This document shows positions 45,969 through 58,493 of a stretch of DNA of 64,000 bases, in pieces. Numbering within the stretch: position 1 is the first letter of the stretch; every line of letters begins with the position of its first letter. The notes beneath the pieces were generated by a model. The model did not search any database, had not been told where the DNA came from, and saw only the letters and a program-made list of their open reading frames with translations. The position numbers and the translations under genes were made by a program. The stretch is from contig NC_089755.1 in assembly GCF_040412425.1 (NCBI RefSeq), forward strand, positions 52,563,298 through 52,627,297, written 5' to 3'. The DNA is from Macrobrachium rosenbergii. Its lineage: Eukaryota > Arthropoda > Malacostraca > Decapoda > Palaemonidae.

Positions 45969-46325
45969 CCTAGATTCTTCGTTGGACTGGTCGGTACCGT
46001 TCTCGGCTAGCACTCTGCAGGGCCCGAGTTCGAATCTCCGGCCGGCCAAATAAGTCTAATCCTTCGGGCCAGCCCTAGGAGAGCTGTTAATCAGCTCAGT
46101 GGTCTGGTTTAATTAAGATATACTTAACCTTTCTCTCTCTCTCTCTTTAAGACTGACAAGTTAAGGAGATAAAGCTCTCTCTCTCTCACTTCAAGACTGA
46201 CAAGCTAGAGATAAAGAGGTCTCTCTCTCTCTCTCCCTCTCACTTTAAGACTAACAAGTTAGGGAGATGAAGAGCTCTCTCTCACTCTCTCTCTCTCTCT
46301 AAAAGACTGACAAGTTAGGGAGATA
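45835..46325. repeat. Compound minisatellite with (CT)n, interrupted by a SINE
   Basis: Units of CTCTCTAAGACTGACAAG plus TTAGGGAGATAAAG and a CT run occur about five times (45880, 46145, 46190, 46245, 46300). A tRNA-derived element sits inside the array at 45968-46128. Confidence 0.85.
45968..46128 (+). mobile_element. tRNA-derived SINE-like element
   Basis: TTGGACTGGTCGGTACCG and GAGTTCGAATCTC are in positions like the A and B boxes of an RNA polymerase III promoter. The GTTCGAATC B box is nearly canonical. The tRNA-like head is followed by CCTTCGGGCCAGCCCTAGGAG and an AT-rich tail. Acceptor-stem pairing is not convincing, so I do not call a functional tRNA. Confidence 0.6.
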
Positions 46326-46880
46326 AAGAACGTAAACGATCAACTATTACGACACCAGCGATTATTACCTGTTGATGAGAGCGCCATCTGAAAATACCTC
46401 CATCCATTCATCCCACCCTCGGAGTGTTTGCCAGTTCCTACCATAACAGCCCAATTACCTCGAACCACCGCCTCATTTCAGGTGTTTACGGGCCCTCGAG
46501 GAGTTGATCCTTATCTTTGTTGTTGATTTTGGTAACCAGGAATTCTTCTATAGGCTTTTTTCTTATTACTCAGAGAGAGAGAGAGAGAGCCGAGAACCCA
46601 GTTCTGCTGTTGTGTAACTGAACGTATCCAGTCACGTGACCAGGTTTGTTTACTTGACACAAATCATAACAGTAGCCTTCTTTCTGTGAGTGCAGAGTTG
46701 TTCCAACACTTTTTTTTTATTCAGAATGTGTGTTATTATTGTGTCTGAATTCCCTGTTCAGTCCATTTAGAAATGAGTTTTGAAGATCCCTGCAAATCCG
46801 TGTACCCCACACTCGAAAACAGCCACGAGAGGTGTATCGGGACAGATATAGTAGCAGTCGCCTTGTGTTGAAATCTACAG

Positions 46881-46970
46881 GCGCAGCAGTATTTTGTGGC
46901 TTTTTCTGAAAAGATGGGTGACTTGTTAACAACAGTACCTTACAAATCAATGTCCTTTGTGATGTCTGAG
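46881..46970 (+). CDS. Possible orphan coding exon (30 codons)
   Basis: An acceptor-like AAATCTACAG precedes and a strong donor (GAG followed by GTAAGA) ends a fully open exon. It starts AQQYFVAFSEKMG and ends SFVMSE, with phase 0 at both ends. An internal ATG at 46914 in good context (AAAAGATGG) could also make it a first exon. A possible following exon after TTTTTTCAG at about 47142 would add only LSAPKHL before a stop. I do not recognise the family. Confidence 0.28.
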
Positions 46971-47641
46971 GTAAGAAAATCAAACAAGTTAGTTCGCTTG
47001 TGGCCTTAGCCTACTACATAGTCGTGCATGCATATAGGCCTACACTGCACCTTGCAAAATAGGTCTACCTCGTCGTCCGGTTCTGGTGGTTTTTCAGTAT
47101 CTATGGCTCTAGTGTATGTGACCACACCATTTTTTCAGCTCTCTGCACCTAAACATCTATGATGTCCACAGCCTTCCTACACAACAGACTAAACCTGATG
47201 CGTGCCAATACTGCTGTTTTTGTTGTTGTAGAGTAAACCGGCCTTATGACAGCACGAACGCTCGCCCCTGGAGCAGCCGGAAGCGACTGGTGATGGCGGA
47301 AAAACAAAGATCGCGAACTTCTTTTAATATGCAAATGCGTCCCCTTGGTTACGACACTAGTTAGAGTGAGCGTGAGCTTTCTGACTCACTTTTCTATGTA
47401 AGGAAATTTGCCAGAGTTCAGACGGGGTCATTTGCCAGCGCCCTCAGTCACGCGAAGTAGTGTTTATGACCACTCGGAGATATAAACCTGTACCGGTCTC
47501 GAACGCGTTTGGGATGTTTTTTTTTGCTATCGTTTTCTCAAGTGTTGCGTAAATGCGTATACGTCTATTTGAAGTTTGGACTTTCATTTTCTGGCCGTTG
47601 CTATATTCATCAAGATTTCGCTACATTTCTTTTTTTATTGG

Positions 47642-47642
<1 letters not shown>

Positions 47643-47702
<60 letters not shown>
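47643..47702. repeat. (CT)n microsatellite
   Basis: Sixty bases of pure CT, followed at 47760-47830 by an interrupted (AAT)n run. Confidence 0.97.
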
Positions 47703-47706
<4 letters not shown>

Positions 47707-47757
47707 TTACCATATTATTTGAAGGTTGATTTCTATTTGTTTCATATGAGTCTGTGC

Positions 47758-47830
<73 letters not shown>

Positions 47831-48175
47831 CGGGAAAAATCTAGACTAACCATTCAATCAGTCGGTCAATTATGTTGTTGTCGATTTTGATAACCAATGT
47901 TGCTCCAGAATAAATGCAGTCCATCATTAAATAATACTCTTTATTTTGACATTCGTTCAGTAATATTGTTCTAAATACTTTTCCATCTCTGGTTCATGTT
48001 TGATAACTCAGGGATTCGAGAAAGTAAAAAATAAAAAAAAAGAAAAAGCATAGAACGGAGATGCAAAGCGATGAAAGACAATCGACTCTATCATTCAATA
48101 AAGCAACGATAAACAAATCAATTAATTTTTCAGCCAATCAATAATTGAATGCACAACTGCATATACCGACCTTGA

Positions 48176-48177
<2 letters not shown>

Positions 48178-48236
<59 letters not shown>
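48178..48236. repeat. (CT)n microsatellite
   Basis: Pure CT run. Further GA runs lie at 48802-48843 and 49006-49050. The flanks of this run (CTTCGCAAGACTTTTTTCTG, TATTCGAGCAGAGACCAG) reappear in inverted order near 48755-48810, so 48.18-48.84 kb contains a loose inverted duplication. Confidence 0.9.
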
Positions 48237-48237
<1 letters not shown>

Positions 48238-48799
48238 TCGCAAGACTTTTTTCTGTATTTTTTATTATATTCGAGCAGAGACCAGATAGATATTAGATAA
48301 ATAAATGAACATGCAAATAGACAGGCAGATAGATTCCTCGAGGAGGAATCAAGAACGTAAAAAAACGGAAGGAGAAAAAGAGTAAATAACGGAGATGAAA
48401 AGCGATGAAAAAAAAAAAATACAATTTCGAATCTGTCCGGATACAAGAAAGTAAAAGGCTATTACGGAGGACCTCCTAGGAGTGGCGAGGTCCTGGGAGG
48501 GGGAGGGGTGGAAATTGGAAGGATTTGGTTGTTTAATTTATGTTACACCATCTGCCACGGTCTCCTAACTTGTGTGCTTGCATGCGCACGTGTGTGTTTG
48601 CGGTTGTTTGTGCTTGTGTGTCTGTACACCTCTTAATAACTTGCTCAGATAGCTTCCTTCACAGTTTGTCAAGCATAAGTTACTTGGAATGTGAGAAGAC
48701 TTGACTATCTGCCTGTATATCTGCATGTCCTTTAATTTATCCAATATCTATCTAGCCACTGCTCGAATATAAAAAAAATTGCAGAAGAAAGTCTTACGA

Positions 48800-48846
<47 letters not shown>

Positions 48847-49194
48847 TACTGTCATTCACATAATTCACAGGCCTTTTGCCGTAAGAATCAGTCATCGACA
48901 TGTTGGCTACATGTTGTCGATCTGATCATTTTCTGCTTGGAAATTCGAGTAGCAAAAACGTTAACGCACAGATGACCCCCTTTTTCTCTACATAGTTCTC
49001 ACGCCAAAGTGAGAGAGAAAGAGAGAAAAGAGAGAGAGAGAGAGAGAGGTTGGTTGATTCGTCACTTCGCTCTGTTTGCTCTAGGGAAGGGTTGACAGGT
49101 AAACACGTCACTATTTACGTTTAAGGAACTTGTTGGCTGCTTCGTTTGTACATTATTTTTCGTTCTTTTATTATTTTAGTCTATACCTTTTCAT

Positions 49195-49410
49195 TTTGCT
49201 TCATTCCTTTTACTGTACCTCCTTCCATATTCTTTCTTCCATCTTACTTTCCACCCTCTCCTAACAATTGATTCATATTGCAACTGCAAGGTTTTCCTCC
49301 TGTTACACCTTTCAGACCTTTTACTGTCAATTTCCGTTTCAGCGCTGGCGACCTCATAGATCCCAGCGCTTGGCCCTTGGCCTAAATTCTATATTCGTTT
49401 TAATTCAATT
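49195..49410 (-). repeat. Dispersed SINE-like repeat, copy 7 (truncated)
   Basis: Runs from CATTCCTTTTACTGTACCTCC to GGCCCTTGGCCTAAATTC. The GACGGCACTAC end is missing. Confidence 0.82.
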
Positions 49411-49524
49411 CAATTTTCCTTCTACGGCATGAACAGATACCAAAATTATCTTCTACAAGGATAAAATTACCCAAATAAAACAGTAAGAAATGCGCAAAAT
49501 GATTATTATTTTGGTTCAGCCAAG

Positions 49525-49680
49525 ACCAAAAAAAATGAAGACAGAAAAATCCTTAAAAAAAAGTAGAACGCACCTGGACAAAAAAAATGAAGACAAAAAT
49601 CCTTAAAAAGAAAAAGAACGCATCTGGACTAAAAAAAAATGAAGACAGAAAAATCCTTAAAAAAAAAAAAAAAAAAAAAT
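49525..49680. repeat. About 55-bp A-rich tandem repeat, three units
   Basis: Units share AAAAAAATGAAGACAGAAAAATCC followed by an A run and AGAACGCACCTGGAC. Confidence 0.85.
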
Positions 49681-49689
49681 CTGTTAAAG

Positions 49690-50659
49690 GGTCTGCCAAA
49701 GATTTTGCAGATCAGTCGAGAGATGACTTTGCAAAGTTAACTGTACTTTGTTGAATGATTCGTGACTTGATGAACTTGATCCTTCTTCAGTAGTTTTCGA
49801 GGTTTGATTATTCTGACTTAATCTCTACTTCGCAGACTAGATCGTGACTTCGTTGAGTCAGTTAGGTTTCAACATTGATTTCAAGTTGCAGTTGTTGTCA
49901 ACTGAACTGACCATACGTCTGCACGGGCTCTTGCCCCTGGAGCAGCCTGTGGTTTGTGTTATTTGCCAACAACGTATCTCAAGATTCGCTAGAGTTGTAG
50001 GTGTAGGTTTTTGTGGATTTTATCGTGATTTTGTGGGCTTGCTTGTGCAAGCAACACCCACTTTTTATAGTTATTACTTTTCCCCCTCATTCGTGATGGA
50101 CAAAACCACAAGCGCTTTAATGATCTTCGTATATCACAGCATAGTTTGAGAAGAACGCGATTATATGTTTTGAAAAACCAGGAAACAAATATTGACGAAA
50201 ATAATAAAGAAGCTATTTAAACATTCCAATAAATATGGTGAAGACGACGTTCAATCAATATATACGAGAATGACGTAGCGGGAGGTGAACAAATATCCCA
50301 GCAAAATGTCGAAGAAGAAGAAGAAGATGAAGAAACCAGAGGATTTCATTTAAAAAAAAACTAAAAAGAAATACGAAGTAAACAAGAACGTGGACTGCGA
50401 TGACAGTAAGAGAGAGCGGAGTGAAAAGGGAAACGATAAAGAAGAAGAAGCTATTTAAGGAAATATCCGCAACAATTACGGGGAAAAATAATCTGAATTC
50501 GGACGAAAATAGCCAGCCATCATTAAAACGCTCGAGCGCTCTTGATAGTTAGCGGCTCTGGTTAGCAGTTGGTCTCATGCAACTGTCGTCATCCTTAGCC
50601 GCTTCTCAAGTTATTTGGGACGAAGGGGATAAAATCCAAATTGGTTTCTTGGAATAGTG

Positions 50660-50719
<60 letters not shown>

Positions 50720-50803
50720 TGTTTATGTTACTGTGTTTCTTATTAAAGCATCGTTTAACCGTCATGGCGAAAATAGTTTTGTTGAAGTTCGCAGAAATGA
50801 AAT

Positions 50804-50865
<62 letters not shown>

Positions 50866-51480
50866 GCTGTTGGTCGCATAAAATGACAATAAAAGACAAT
50901 ATCATTATCATTCACAATAATTATAATAAGGCGTCAGCAATTCTTATAATCACAATATCATTATCATTTAGAATAATGACAATAATACCTTTTCAAGTCT
51001 TACAGTGACGATCATCATCATTGCTATCATCATCATCATCATTCCCCCTTAGAACAGCAGCAACAACATCTTAAAACACAAAAAATAACGGAGAACTTCC
51101 ACTTATTGACTAATGCTTTGCTAATGCTTGCCTGGAGGCAAAGGAATTTCATACGAAACTGAAGAATAGCTGAAGCGGTTCAAACACCAGACGCGGTTAA
51201 CGATTGAAGCATCGCCGAAGACCGCAGCTTGCAACCGCTCAAGGGATTAAGCAAGCAAGAAAGTGAGCAAGCGAAAAAGTATCACAAATCTAATTTCGGA
51301 AGTGTTAGCTTGGCCCTGCCTCTAAAATATTCTACGGAAACGCTGATTGAAATACAACATAGCTAGAATTAGATTCGACAAATCACAATGACGTCATCTG
51401 GGTCGCAGGAATCATAGGAGTTACGTAAGAAATAGAGAGGAATTTATACTTGTAGGCTTCGCTGACAGCTGTAGTAGCCA
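49690..51480. other. Intergenic region with CT and ATT runs, no supported gene
   Basis: (CT)n is at 50661-50716 and (ATT)n at 50804-50864. The 49844-50149 plus frame (101 codons) has no recognised domain. Its GGGCTCTTGCCCCTGGAGCAGCC segment also occurs, diverged, near 47262-47282, so it is probably a repeat. Confidence 0.5.
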
Positions 51481-51619
51481 TTATTGTTCTGATAACAAAG
51501 TGCTTTCTGTTTCAGTCTGTTCTTGATTATCGCCTTTTCCCGCAAGCACAAGATGCCACTTCCGGGTCGCTTCAGTCGAAAATATACGCGTAATACCCCT
51601 GTCTTCGTAAGTAAGTCCC

Positions 51620-51925
51620 CGCACTGGGGTAGTACCGTCAGTCCACCTCACGCGGTGCGCTGCAGGCATTACTTAAGCTTCTTTGCAGCGTCCTTTCGGC
51701 CCCTAGCTGCAACCCCTTTCATTCCTTTTAATGTACTTCCCTTCATATTCTCTTTCTTCCATCTTACTTTCCACCATCTCGTAACAGTTGTTTCATAGTG
51801 CAACCTCTTTGAGGTTTTCCTCCTGTTACACCTTCCAGACATTTTTAATCTCAATTTTCCTTTCAGCGCTGAATGACCTCTAAGTCCCAGCGCTTGGCCT
51901 TTGGCCTAAATTTTATATTCCAGTC
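51620..51925 (-). repeat. Dispersed SINE-like repeat, copy 8
   Basis: Full-length reverse copy from CACTGGGGTAGTACCGTCAG to GGCCTTTGGCCTAAATTTT. It is followed by (ATT)n at 51935-51988, a common tail position for such elements. Confidence 0.87.
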
Positions 51926-51930
51926 CATTC

Positions 51931-51993
<63 letters not shown>

Positions 51994-52493
51994 AAAGTAA
52001 AAAATGCCATTAACTTGGTAATCGACCTTTCACTGAACAGAGAACCTTAAAGAAATTAATATTAATAAAAAAAAATTTTATACAGACATCTATCAAAGTT
52101 ACCACGTCAGTTTTTTTATTGTCACTGAATTAAGGCTTTAGACTTGTGCAATGAATTACATTTAATTTCTTGCACTTCCTTTTATAACAAAAACAAATGA
52201 CTTTCGAAATGTACAAGGGAACCGTTTTCCGCTCATTTTTCATCGTTATGGACGCCCGTCATCTGTACCTCTCGCAAAATTCATCTTCGCGTTCCCCTGT
52301 GACAGATGATACACCAATTTGTCATTCGTCAAAATTTCATTCATCGAAATGTCATTTGTCAGAGAGTCATTTGTCAAAACTGTCAACATACAGGTTTATC
52401 ACCTGCGTTTTTTCTCTTTTTATTTTCTCTTCATAAGGCCAAATTACCAATGTTTTTTTTTTCAGTCATATCTTGTTGTTACTGTTGTTTCTC

Positions 52494-52494
<1 letters not shown>

Positions 52495-52537
<43 letters not shown>

Positions 52538-52665
52538 AACATTCTTAATTTCTGCGTTTTAATCTCACTCTTTTGCGAACTGGGAATTTTCACGGAGAGA
52601 GAGAGAGAACATTCTTCACTTCTGCCTTTTTAAACCCTTTCGCTCTCTTGCGAACTGGGCATTTT

Positions 52666-52713
<48 letters not shown>

Positions 52714-52769
52714 AACATTCTTGACTTCTGTGATTTTAATCTCTCACTCTCTTGCGAATTGTAAATTTT

Positions 52770-52817
<48 letters not shown>

Positions 52818-52874
52818 AACATTAACTTCTGTGTTTTTAATCTCTTTCACTTTCTTGCGAACTGGGAATTTTCG

Positions 52875-52916
<42 letters not shown>

Positions 52917-52985
52917 AACATTCTTAAATTCTGCGTTTTTAATCTCTTTCACTCTCTCGCAAACTGGGAATTTTCACGGAGATAA
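52495..52985. repeat. Roughly 100-bp minisatellite with embedded (GA)n, about five units
   Basis: Each unit is a GA run followed by GCAACATTCTTAATTTCTG, TTTTAATCTCTCTCACTCTC, TTGCGAACTGGGAATTTTCA and CGGA, then the next GA run. Unit length varies with the GA run. Plus and minus open frames here are artefacts. Confidence 0.93.
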
Positions 52986-53176
52986 AAATAAAAACCCTGT
53001 TCGTTACGCAAAGGCATTTGCAGTATACAGTAATATTGACTCTTTGTGTATTACGTAATATCCGGTTGAGCAGATGGTTGAGTGCGCAGACTTGTTTACC
53101 GTAATTTGTTATAAAAGGAGAATGGGACTGAAATTAATAGAATAACATTTGATTTATCTATTTATTTATTTAGGTA

Positions 53177-53177
53177 T

Positions 53178-53225
<48 letters not shown>

Positions 53226-53226
53226 C
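53177..53226. repeat. (GATA)n microsatellite
   Basis: About twelve GATA/TAGA units. An (ATT)n run follows at 53431-53501. Confidence 0.95.
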
Positions 53227-53429
53227 TTATTATTATTGATAAAGAAAGCGACCATTATAGGCTGATTTAGCTCGGGCCACGATGCTCCCATTAAAGCTAT
53301 TTGTCTTAGAATCTTAGACACTGTTTTTCAGTTGCTCATTTGAATAATTTAACCTCTGATTCAAAATTATACCCTAAATAAAAGTGCCTGTAAAACATCT
53401 GATAGTGCGTAAAATAAAATAGAGGATAA

Positions 53430-53501
<72 letters not shown>

Positions 53502-53519
53502 GTAGGCCACAATCCAACA

Positions 53520-54559
53520 GGTTTAATGCTTTGCAACATACATTTAACTGTACAATTCTATAATCTATAAATCATTATTTATCATCCTTAATAAATAATA
53601 TATTTCCCTCTTCATACACTTCTATTTTCCTGTTCTATTCATAATGATTTTGCCAGTCATTTTCCTTTCTTTTTACTTCTCTCTCTTCACCATTTATCAA
53701 CCTTTCTCTCCTCCTTTCCTTTTATTAAGCGTAAGTCACGCGCGATACGACACATCGGCCGCCGTTATCGTCACCAGCATCTCGTCAATCACCTGTTACG
53801 AAGAGGCATAAGGACGCAATCCGACCTACTTGACTCGTGCTTGGCTGGGGATAAGGTTGGCCGACTCGCGGTCATCGAATGCCGAAATTTGTTTCTTAAG
53901 TTTTCGTCTATTTTTTTTATACATCCCATGTATTCTTTTCTTTTTTCCTTTCTTACTTTGAATTGCATGTCCTTTTATCGTAGTTTTGTCTTCTTTGTTA
54001 TGCTGTATGTTTTATTTATTAGTTTTTTTTCGATTGCATTTTCTGTTCCTCTTACGTTTATATTCTTTGACATATTGTTTATTAGTTTTACATGTTTTCG
54101 TTCCATATTGACTCGATTTTATCTCTTTTTTTTTAATTTCTGTGTTTCTATATTGTAAAGTTTGTTTTCCATGTTTTTTTTTACTTTTTCACAAACCTTT
54201 AACATTGTTTTTTTTATTTTTTTGCTTCCTATTTTTTTCCTTATTTTCCTCTTTTATTTATTAATTTTATTTGTTTCTCGCATACCTATTCATTATAAAA
54301 GAAGTGGTTACATTAACAATACAAATCTGCCGCCTCTAGTTTCTGTTTCGTTTTCATAATAGAGACTTGGTAAATTATTTTTTCACCCAGGTATGGTGAT
54401 TGGTGTCTAAATGAGTTCCTTTCTTGTTTACCGAATACACATAAACTAGAAAATAAAACGATGACTGTATGCAAATAATTGTCACTGACTGTCAGCGTTA
54501 AGTTTATCTGAATTTTGCATTTTCTATTTATTTATTTATTTATTTATTTTTTTATTTGT

Positions 54560-54590
<31 letters not shown>

Positions 54591-55253
54591 TTTGTTTATT
54601 TATTTGTTTATTTATTTGGCCTTTAAAATAAACCCACGATTTTCGTCCGAAGACTAACAATTACTTTCCAAAAGTACGAATACCAGAAAATAAAGAAGAA
54701 ACAGATAAGAATTCCGAGAGAAGGAAACGCAAACATCATTCTTCCATCTGTTGCCCTGATTTGTTTTGATTCCATACAACTTTCCTTTCAAAAGGAAACA
54801 ATGACTGTAAACAATGACTTCAAAGTTGACCGGAGCAAATGCGGGTGTACTCGTTGCCATAGCAACTCGCCAGCGTCTTTTGGACAAATGATTCAAAATC
54901 TTAGAAATATAAAAGAAATTACACATTTCTTTGCGTATCTAAAAGCGTATTTAGAGCTGTATTAAGTGGAAGTGGAAAATTCGGGGTATAATTTTATCAC
55001 TTTAAGATGAGAAAAGGAATTATTCACTGTACAGTGAACACTAGGCGGTGTTTTTCCACTCTGTATGTAGAGTGGGTAAATATGATAGTGAAACAGAAAG
55101 TGATCTGGGCCACCTTTCACTGGAATTAAGAAACAGCAAGAAAGAAAAAAAAAGCTAAAAGAGGGGTAAGCGTTTATTCGCTCTATTAAACGGAGAACGG
55201 TTTTGAAGTAGGACAGTAATATATATAAACGTGTGTTTTATGTATATACACCG

Positions 55254-55255
<2 letters not shown>
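53520..55255. other. T-rich intergenic region, no supported gene
   Basis: The plus frames at 53.84-54.36 kb are Phe/Leu-rich only because the strand is T-rich, and no domain is seen. (TTTA)n runs lie at 54524-54617. Confidence 0.5.
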
Positions 55256-55259
<4 letters not shown>

Positions 55260-55334
<75 letters not shown>

Positions 55335-55795
55335 AATCCAGCACAGTAGGTGTTTTTGTCTTTATGTTTCTGGAGATGTTTAAGCTATGTAAGCGAAGTC
55401 CTTTTTAGCAACTTGATACCAACACATTCTTCCTTTTTTCTTGGAAACAAAGTTTTTAAATCCTTATCCAGAAAAACCAAGAACGGGTAAAAATATCGAA
55501 CCTTTCACCTAAGTGATGAAGTTAATCAATAAATTTTCTTTCACTTGATAATGACATACGAAAGTACAATGAAAATACAATGCTAGAGAAATATATTTAT
55601 TTAATGTACAAAGAGGTAAAGTGTTTTCCAAACTTACGTGGGGAAAAAATCAAGACAAACGTTCAAACGCGGGTTTATATATTCCCCTGATGGCAGTGAC
55701 TGTAGAAATCTTGAACTAAAATGATCTAGTTTCTCCTGAATGAAGTTTATATTAAAATATAAATGATATGATTTCTAGATTTATATTGATGTCAA

Positions 55796-55862
<67 letters not shown>

Positions 55863-55928
55863 TATATAATATATACTGTATACATATATATATAAAAACA
55901 CATATATATATATATATATATATAAATC

Positions 55929-55962
<34 letters not shown>

Positions 55963-56022
55963 ATAAATCATTCATTTATATAAATCTAGATTTCATATCA
56001 TTTGTATTTTAATATAAATATA

Positions 56023-56087
<65 letters not shown>

Positions 56088-56110
56088 AGAGAGAGAGAGA
56101 GAGAGATACT
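55260..56110. repeat. Cluster of (AT)n runs and a (GA)n run
   Basis: AT runs at 55260-55331, 55799-55860 and 56027-56084, the last passing into (GA)n at about 56086-56106. Sequence at 55740-55800 (AAATGATATGATTTCTAGATTTATA) recurs inverted at 55975-56010, enclosing the middle AT tracts in a long stem-like structure. Confidence 0.88.
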
Positions 56111-56280
56111 TATGTACTGATCTGTCTGTTTAATTATTCATCTAACAAAGAAAAGCCACTTTAGGATGGTCCTCCCAAACCATGCCCACCTTTTTCAAAC
56201 ATCAACATCAGAGTTCATTTCCAAACAATAAAAATCAACAACAACAAAAAAGTGTTCTATGGACATTTTAAAAGTAAGAA

Positions 56281-56571
56281 TTACATCTCTGTGAATTTAC
56301 GAATATACCCCATTATCTCCTCGGCCGTAAAGGGGCATTTAGGGTATACGCGTGAACAGGTGGTTCCGCTGACGCCAGCTGTAGTAGCCTTGACCAGTCT
56401 CTGGATAGCTGGTCTCTTCTTGTGGAATTCGTCTTGAGACCTGAAAAATCCCAAGTGTATATATATGTATCTACTGTATATATGCAGTATACATATGTAT
56501 ATATACATATATTTAATATATATACATATTTATATTTATATGTATATGCATATAAATATTATATATATATG

Positions 56572-56634
<63 letters not shown>

Positions 56635-57796
56635 ATAAATAGATATAACATATATATACATAAAATAATGTGAAAGAGACAATATTAATTAATATCATAA
56701 TACTGAGAATCTCATTGGAAAATAGGATTACTTACCGCCCAAGAACAAACCTGGCTAAATATTTCTCATTTGTTTTCGTAAAGGCAGAATATTACACATT
56801 CTCAATAAAGGGTTAATTCATAACAACAAAAGTAGAATATGCTTACTTAATCAGAGCCAGGATATCGCGCTCGTCCTCCTTCAGAAGCTGCGGAGATCGG
56901 GCCCCTAGTTCGCAAATCAACCGGCGAGTACACTGGAGGTGGTCGTCCGAGACGAGGAATTCCAAGTCCGGCGTCTCGTTTCCCATCATCATCTGCGAGA
57001 AGAAGAAAACGGGATAACGAAAGAAATTCGCGGGATTTTTTGCGACACGGAAAAATCCTGCCATATTTTGTGCAATCAGGAGGTGTCAGACGTAAGCCTA
57101 AGGCCATAGCCATGTAAAATATCAATCAATTCTTAATACAGAAATACTTCCCATAAAAATGATCGCAGCGAAATGTCAGATATGAACCGTAAGACGATAA
57201 ACTTTTACAGGTACCTCGACAGCTCGCTTTCGTCTGAGATATATTCCTCCGCCGTGCCCTCCACCATGTCCTCCTCCGTGTCCGCCGCCGTGTCCTCCAC
57301 CAAATCCACCACCATGTCCTCCCCCGTGTCCTCCTCCGTGTCCTCCACCATGTCCTCCGCCATGTCCGCCATCGTATCCTCCAGATCCACCGCCGTGTCC
57401 TCCTCCATGCCCTCCTCCGTGTCCTCCACCATGTCCTCCTCCATGTCCTCCGCCGTATCCTCCGCCATGTCCTCCTCCATAACCGCCACTGTATCCACCG
57501 CCGTATCCTCCCCCGTAGCCGTGGTCGTAGCCATAACTAGTAACGTAATAAACTGGTTCATCCTCGTACTCGTAGAGGAGTTTCTTCTTCAACGCCACAA
57601 GGCCTGGAAAAGGACGACAAATATTAACCTTTTATTTGATGTAATTTTCACTTGTACTGGCTTTCCAAAATTGACTGAGTCATAATATTCACTGTTATAT
57701 ATCTTTCATTTAGGAATATTTCTGAACAGTGACAACATGAAAGTGGAATGTGCATCATTATTCAGAGCATGAATCCTATTCATCCAAAAGAAATAC

Positions 57797-57859
<63 letters not shown>

Positions 57860-58191
57860 CAATGTTGCTTCGACTTACGTTATTCATAGTTATACAGCCC
57901 AGAATGACATTATGCATTGAATCCTGCAGTCATCTTTACCGAGTTAGTACTAATCCGATCATTTCCTAAGAAGAGTCTTATATAGAATGGAGTTATGATA
58001 TGAACATCAAAATCCTTCAGTACAGAATCCTTACCTACTGCCAGAGCGCCTATCAAACCAGCCCCGCTTAGGGCAGCCAATGCCCCGAGGGCGGATGTCG
58101 CAGGATCCATGAAAGTTGTCTCGGCTGCCGGAGGTTCCAGAAGCATCAAGGACAGCATAAGCGCCATCGCGCTGTAGTGATGGAACCGCAT
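56281..58191 (-). CDS. GRP-B: secreted Gly/His-rich precursor with RRKR site and DM4/DM12-like Cys domain (283 aa)
   Basis: Coding exons are 58035-58191, 57215-57603, 56847-56992 and 56281-56440. Phases are 1, 0, 2, all GT-AG, and the 852-nt frame is open to TAA. Residues 1-23 are a signal peptide (MRFHHYSAMALM...), followed by a Gly/Ala/Leu stretch. Exon 3 starts GLVALKKKLLYEYEDEP and holds YGGG/HGGG repeats, ending IYLRRKRAVE, with RRKR at 176-179. The C-terminal exons carry C203-x5-C209-E-L and C259-x6-C266-P-F-T with YPK between, as in GRP-A and the DM4/DM12 pattern. Exon 3 corresponds to two GRP-A exons joined. An acceptor lies immediately before the ATG, so a 5' exon exists upstream. 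The antisense Ser/Val-rich frame is a shadow. An extracellular matrix or cuticle role is inference. Confidence 0.85.
56570..56630. repeat. (AT)n microsatellite in GRP-B intron
   Basis: AT run with flanking TATG/TATA sequence between the last two coding exons of GRP-B. Confidence 0.93.
57796..57860. repeat. (ATT)n microsatellite in GRP-B intron
   Basis: Pure ATT run between the signal-peptide exon and the Gly-rich exon of GRP-B. Confidence 0.95.
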
Positions 58192-58439
58192 CTGAAAGAA
58201 AATCCACAATGATTTGGTCGGGCACATATATAAGAATTTCGCTGGACACAGCATATTTGAACAGGAACACTGTTTTTATTATCAAAGTAAACCACACTGA
58301 GTCATTATATTTTCAAGGAGACCATATCCAAAGTAAAATTTGACTATTGATAATGTAGGCCTATGGTTCAGTTTTAGGTTATCTTTTAGTATATCCTAGC
58401 GTCAGGATAATCATTCATCAACTCTAAGCGAGAAAAGCA

Positions 58440-58493
<54 letters not shown>
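58440..58493. repeat. (AAT)n microsatellite
   Basis: Trinucleotide run between the GRP-B signal-peptide exon and its proposed upstream exon. Confidence 0.95.

Noticed and set aside
46010..46060. Possible tRNA gene
   Set aside because: A B-box-like GTTCGAATC is present, but I could not pair a convincing acceptor stem or anticodon arm, so it is called a SINE-like element.
47149..47334. 61-codon minus frame
   Set aside because: It overlaps a segment (GCCCCTGGAGCAGCC) that recurs near 49.94 kb, so it is probably repeat-derived.
57173..57685. 170-codon Ser/Val-rich plus-strand frame
   Set aside because: It is the antisense of the GRP-B Gly-rich exon.
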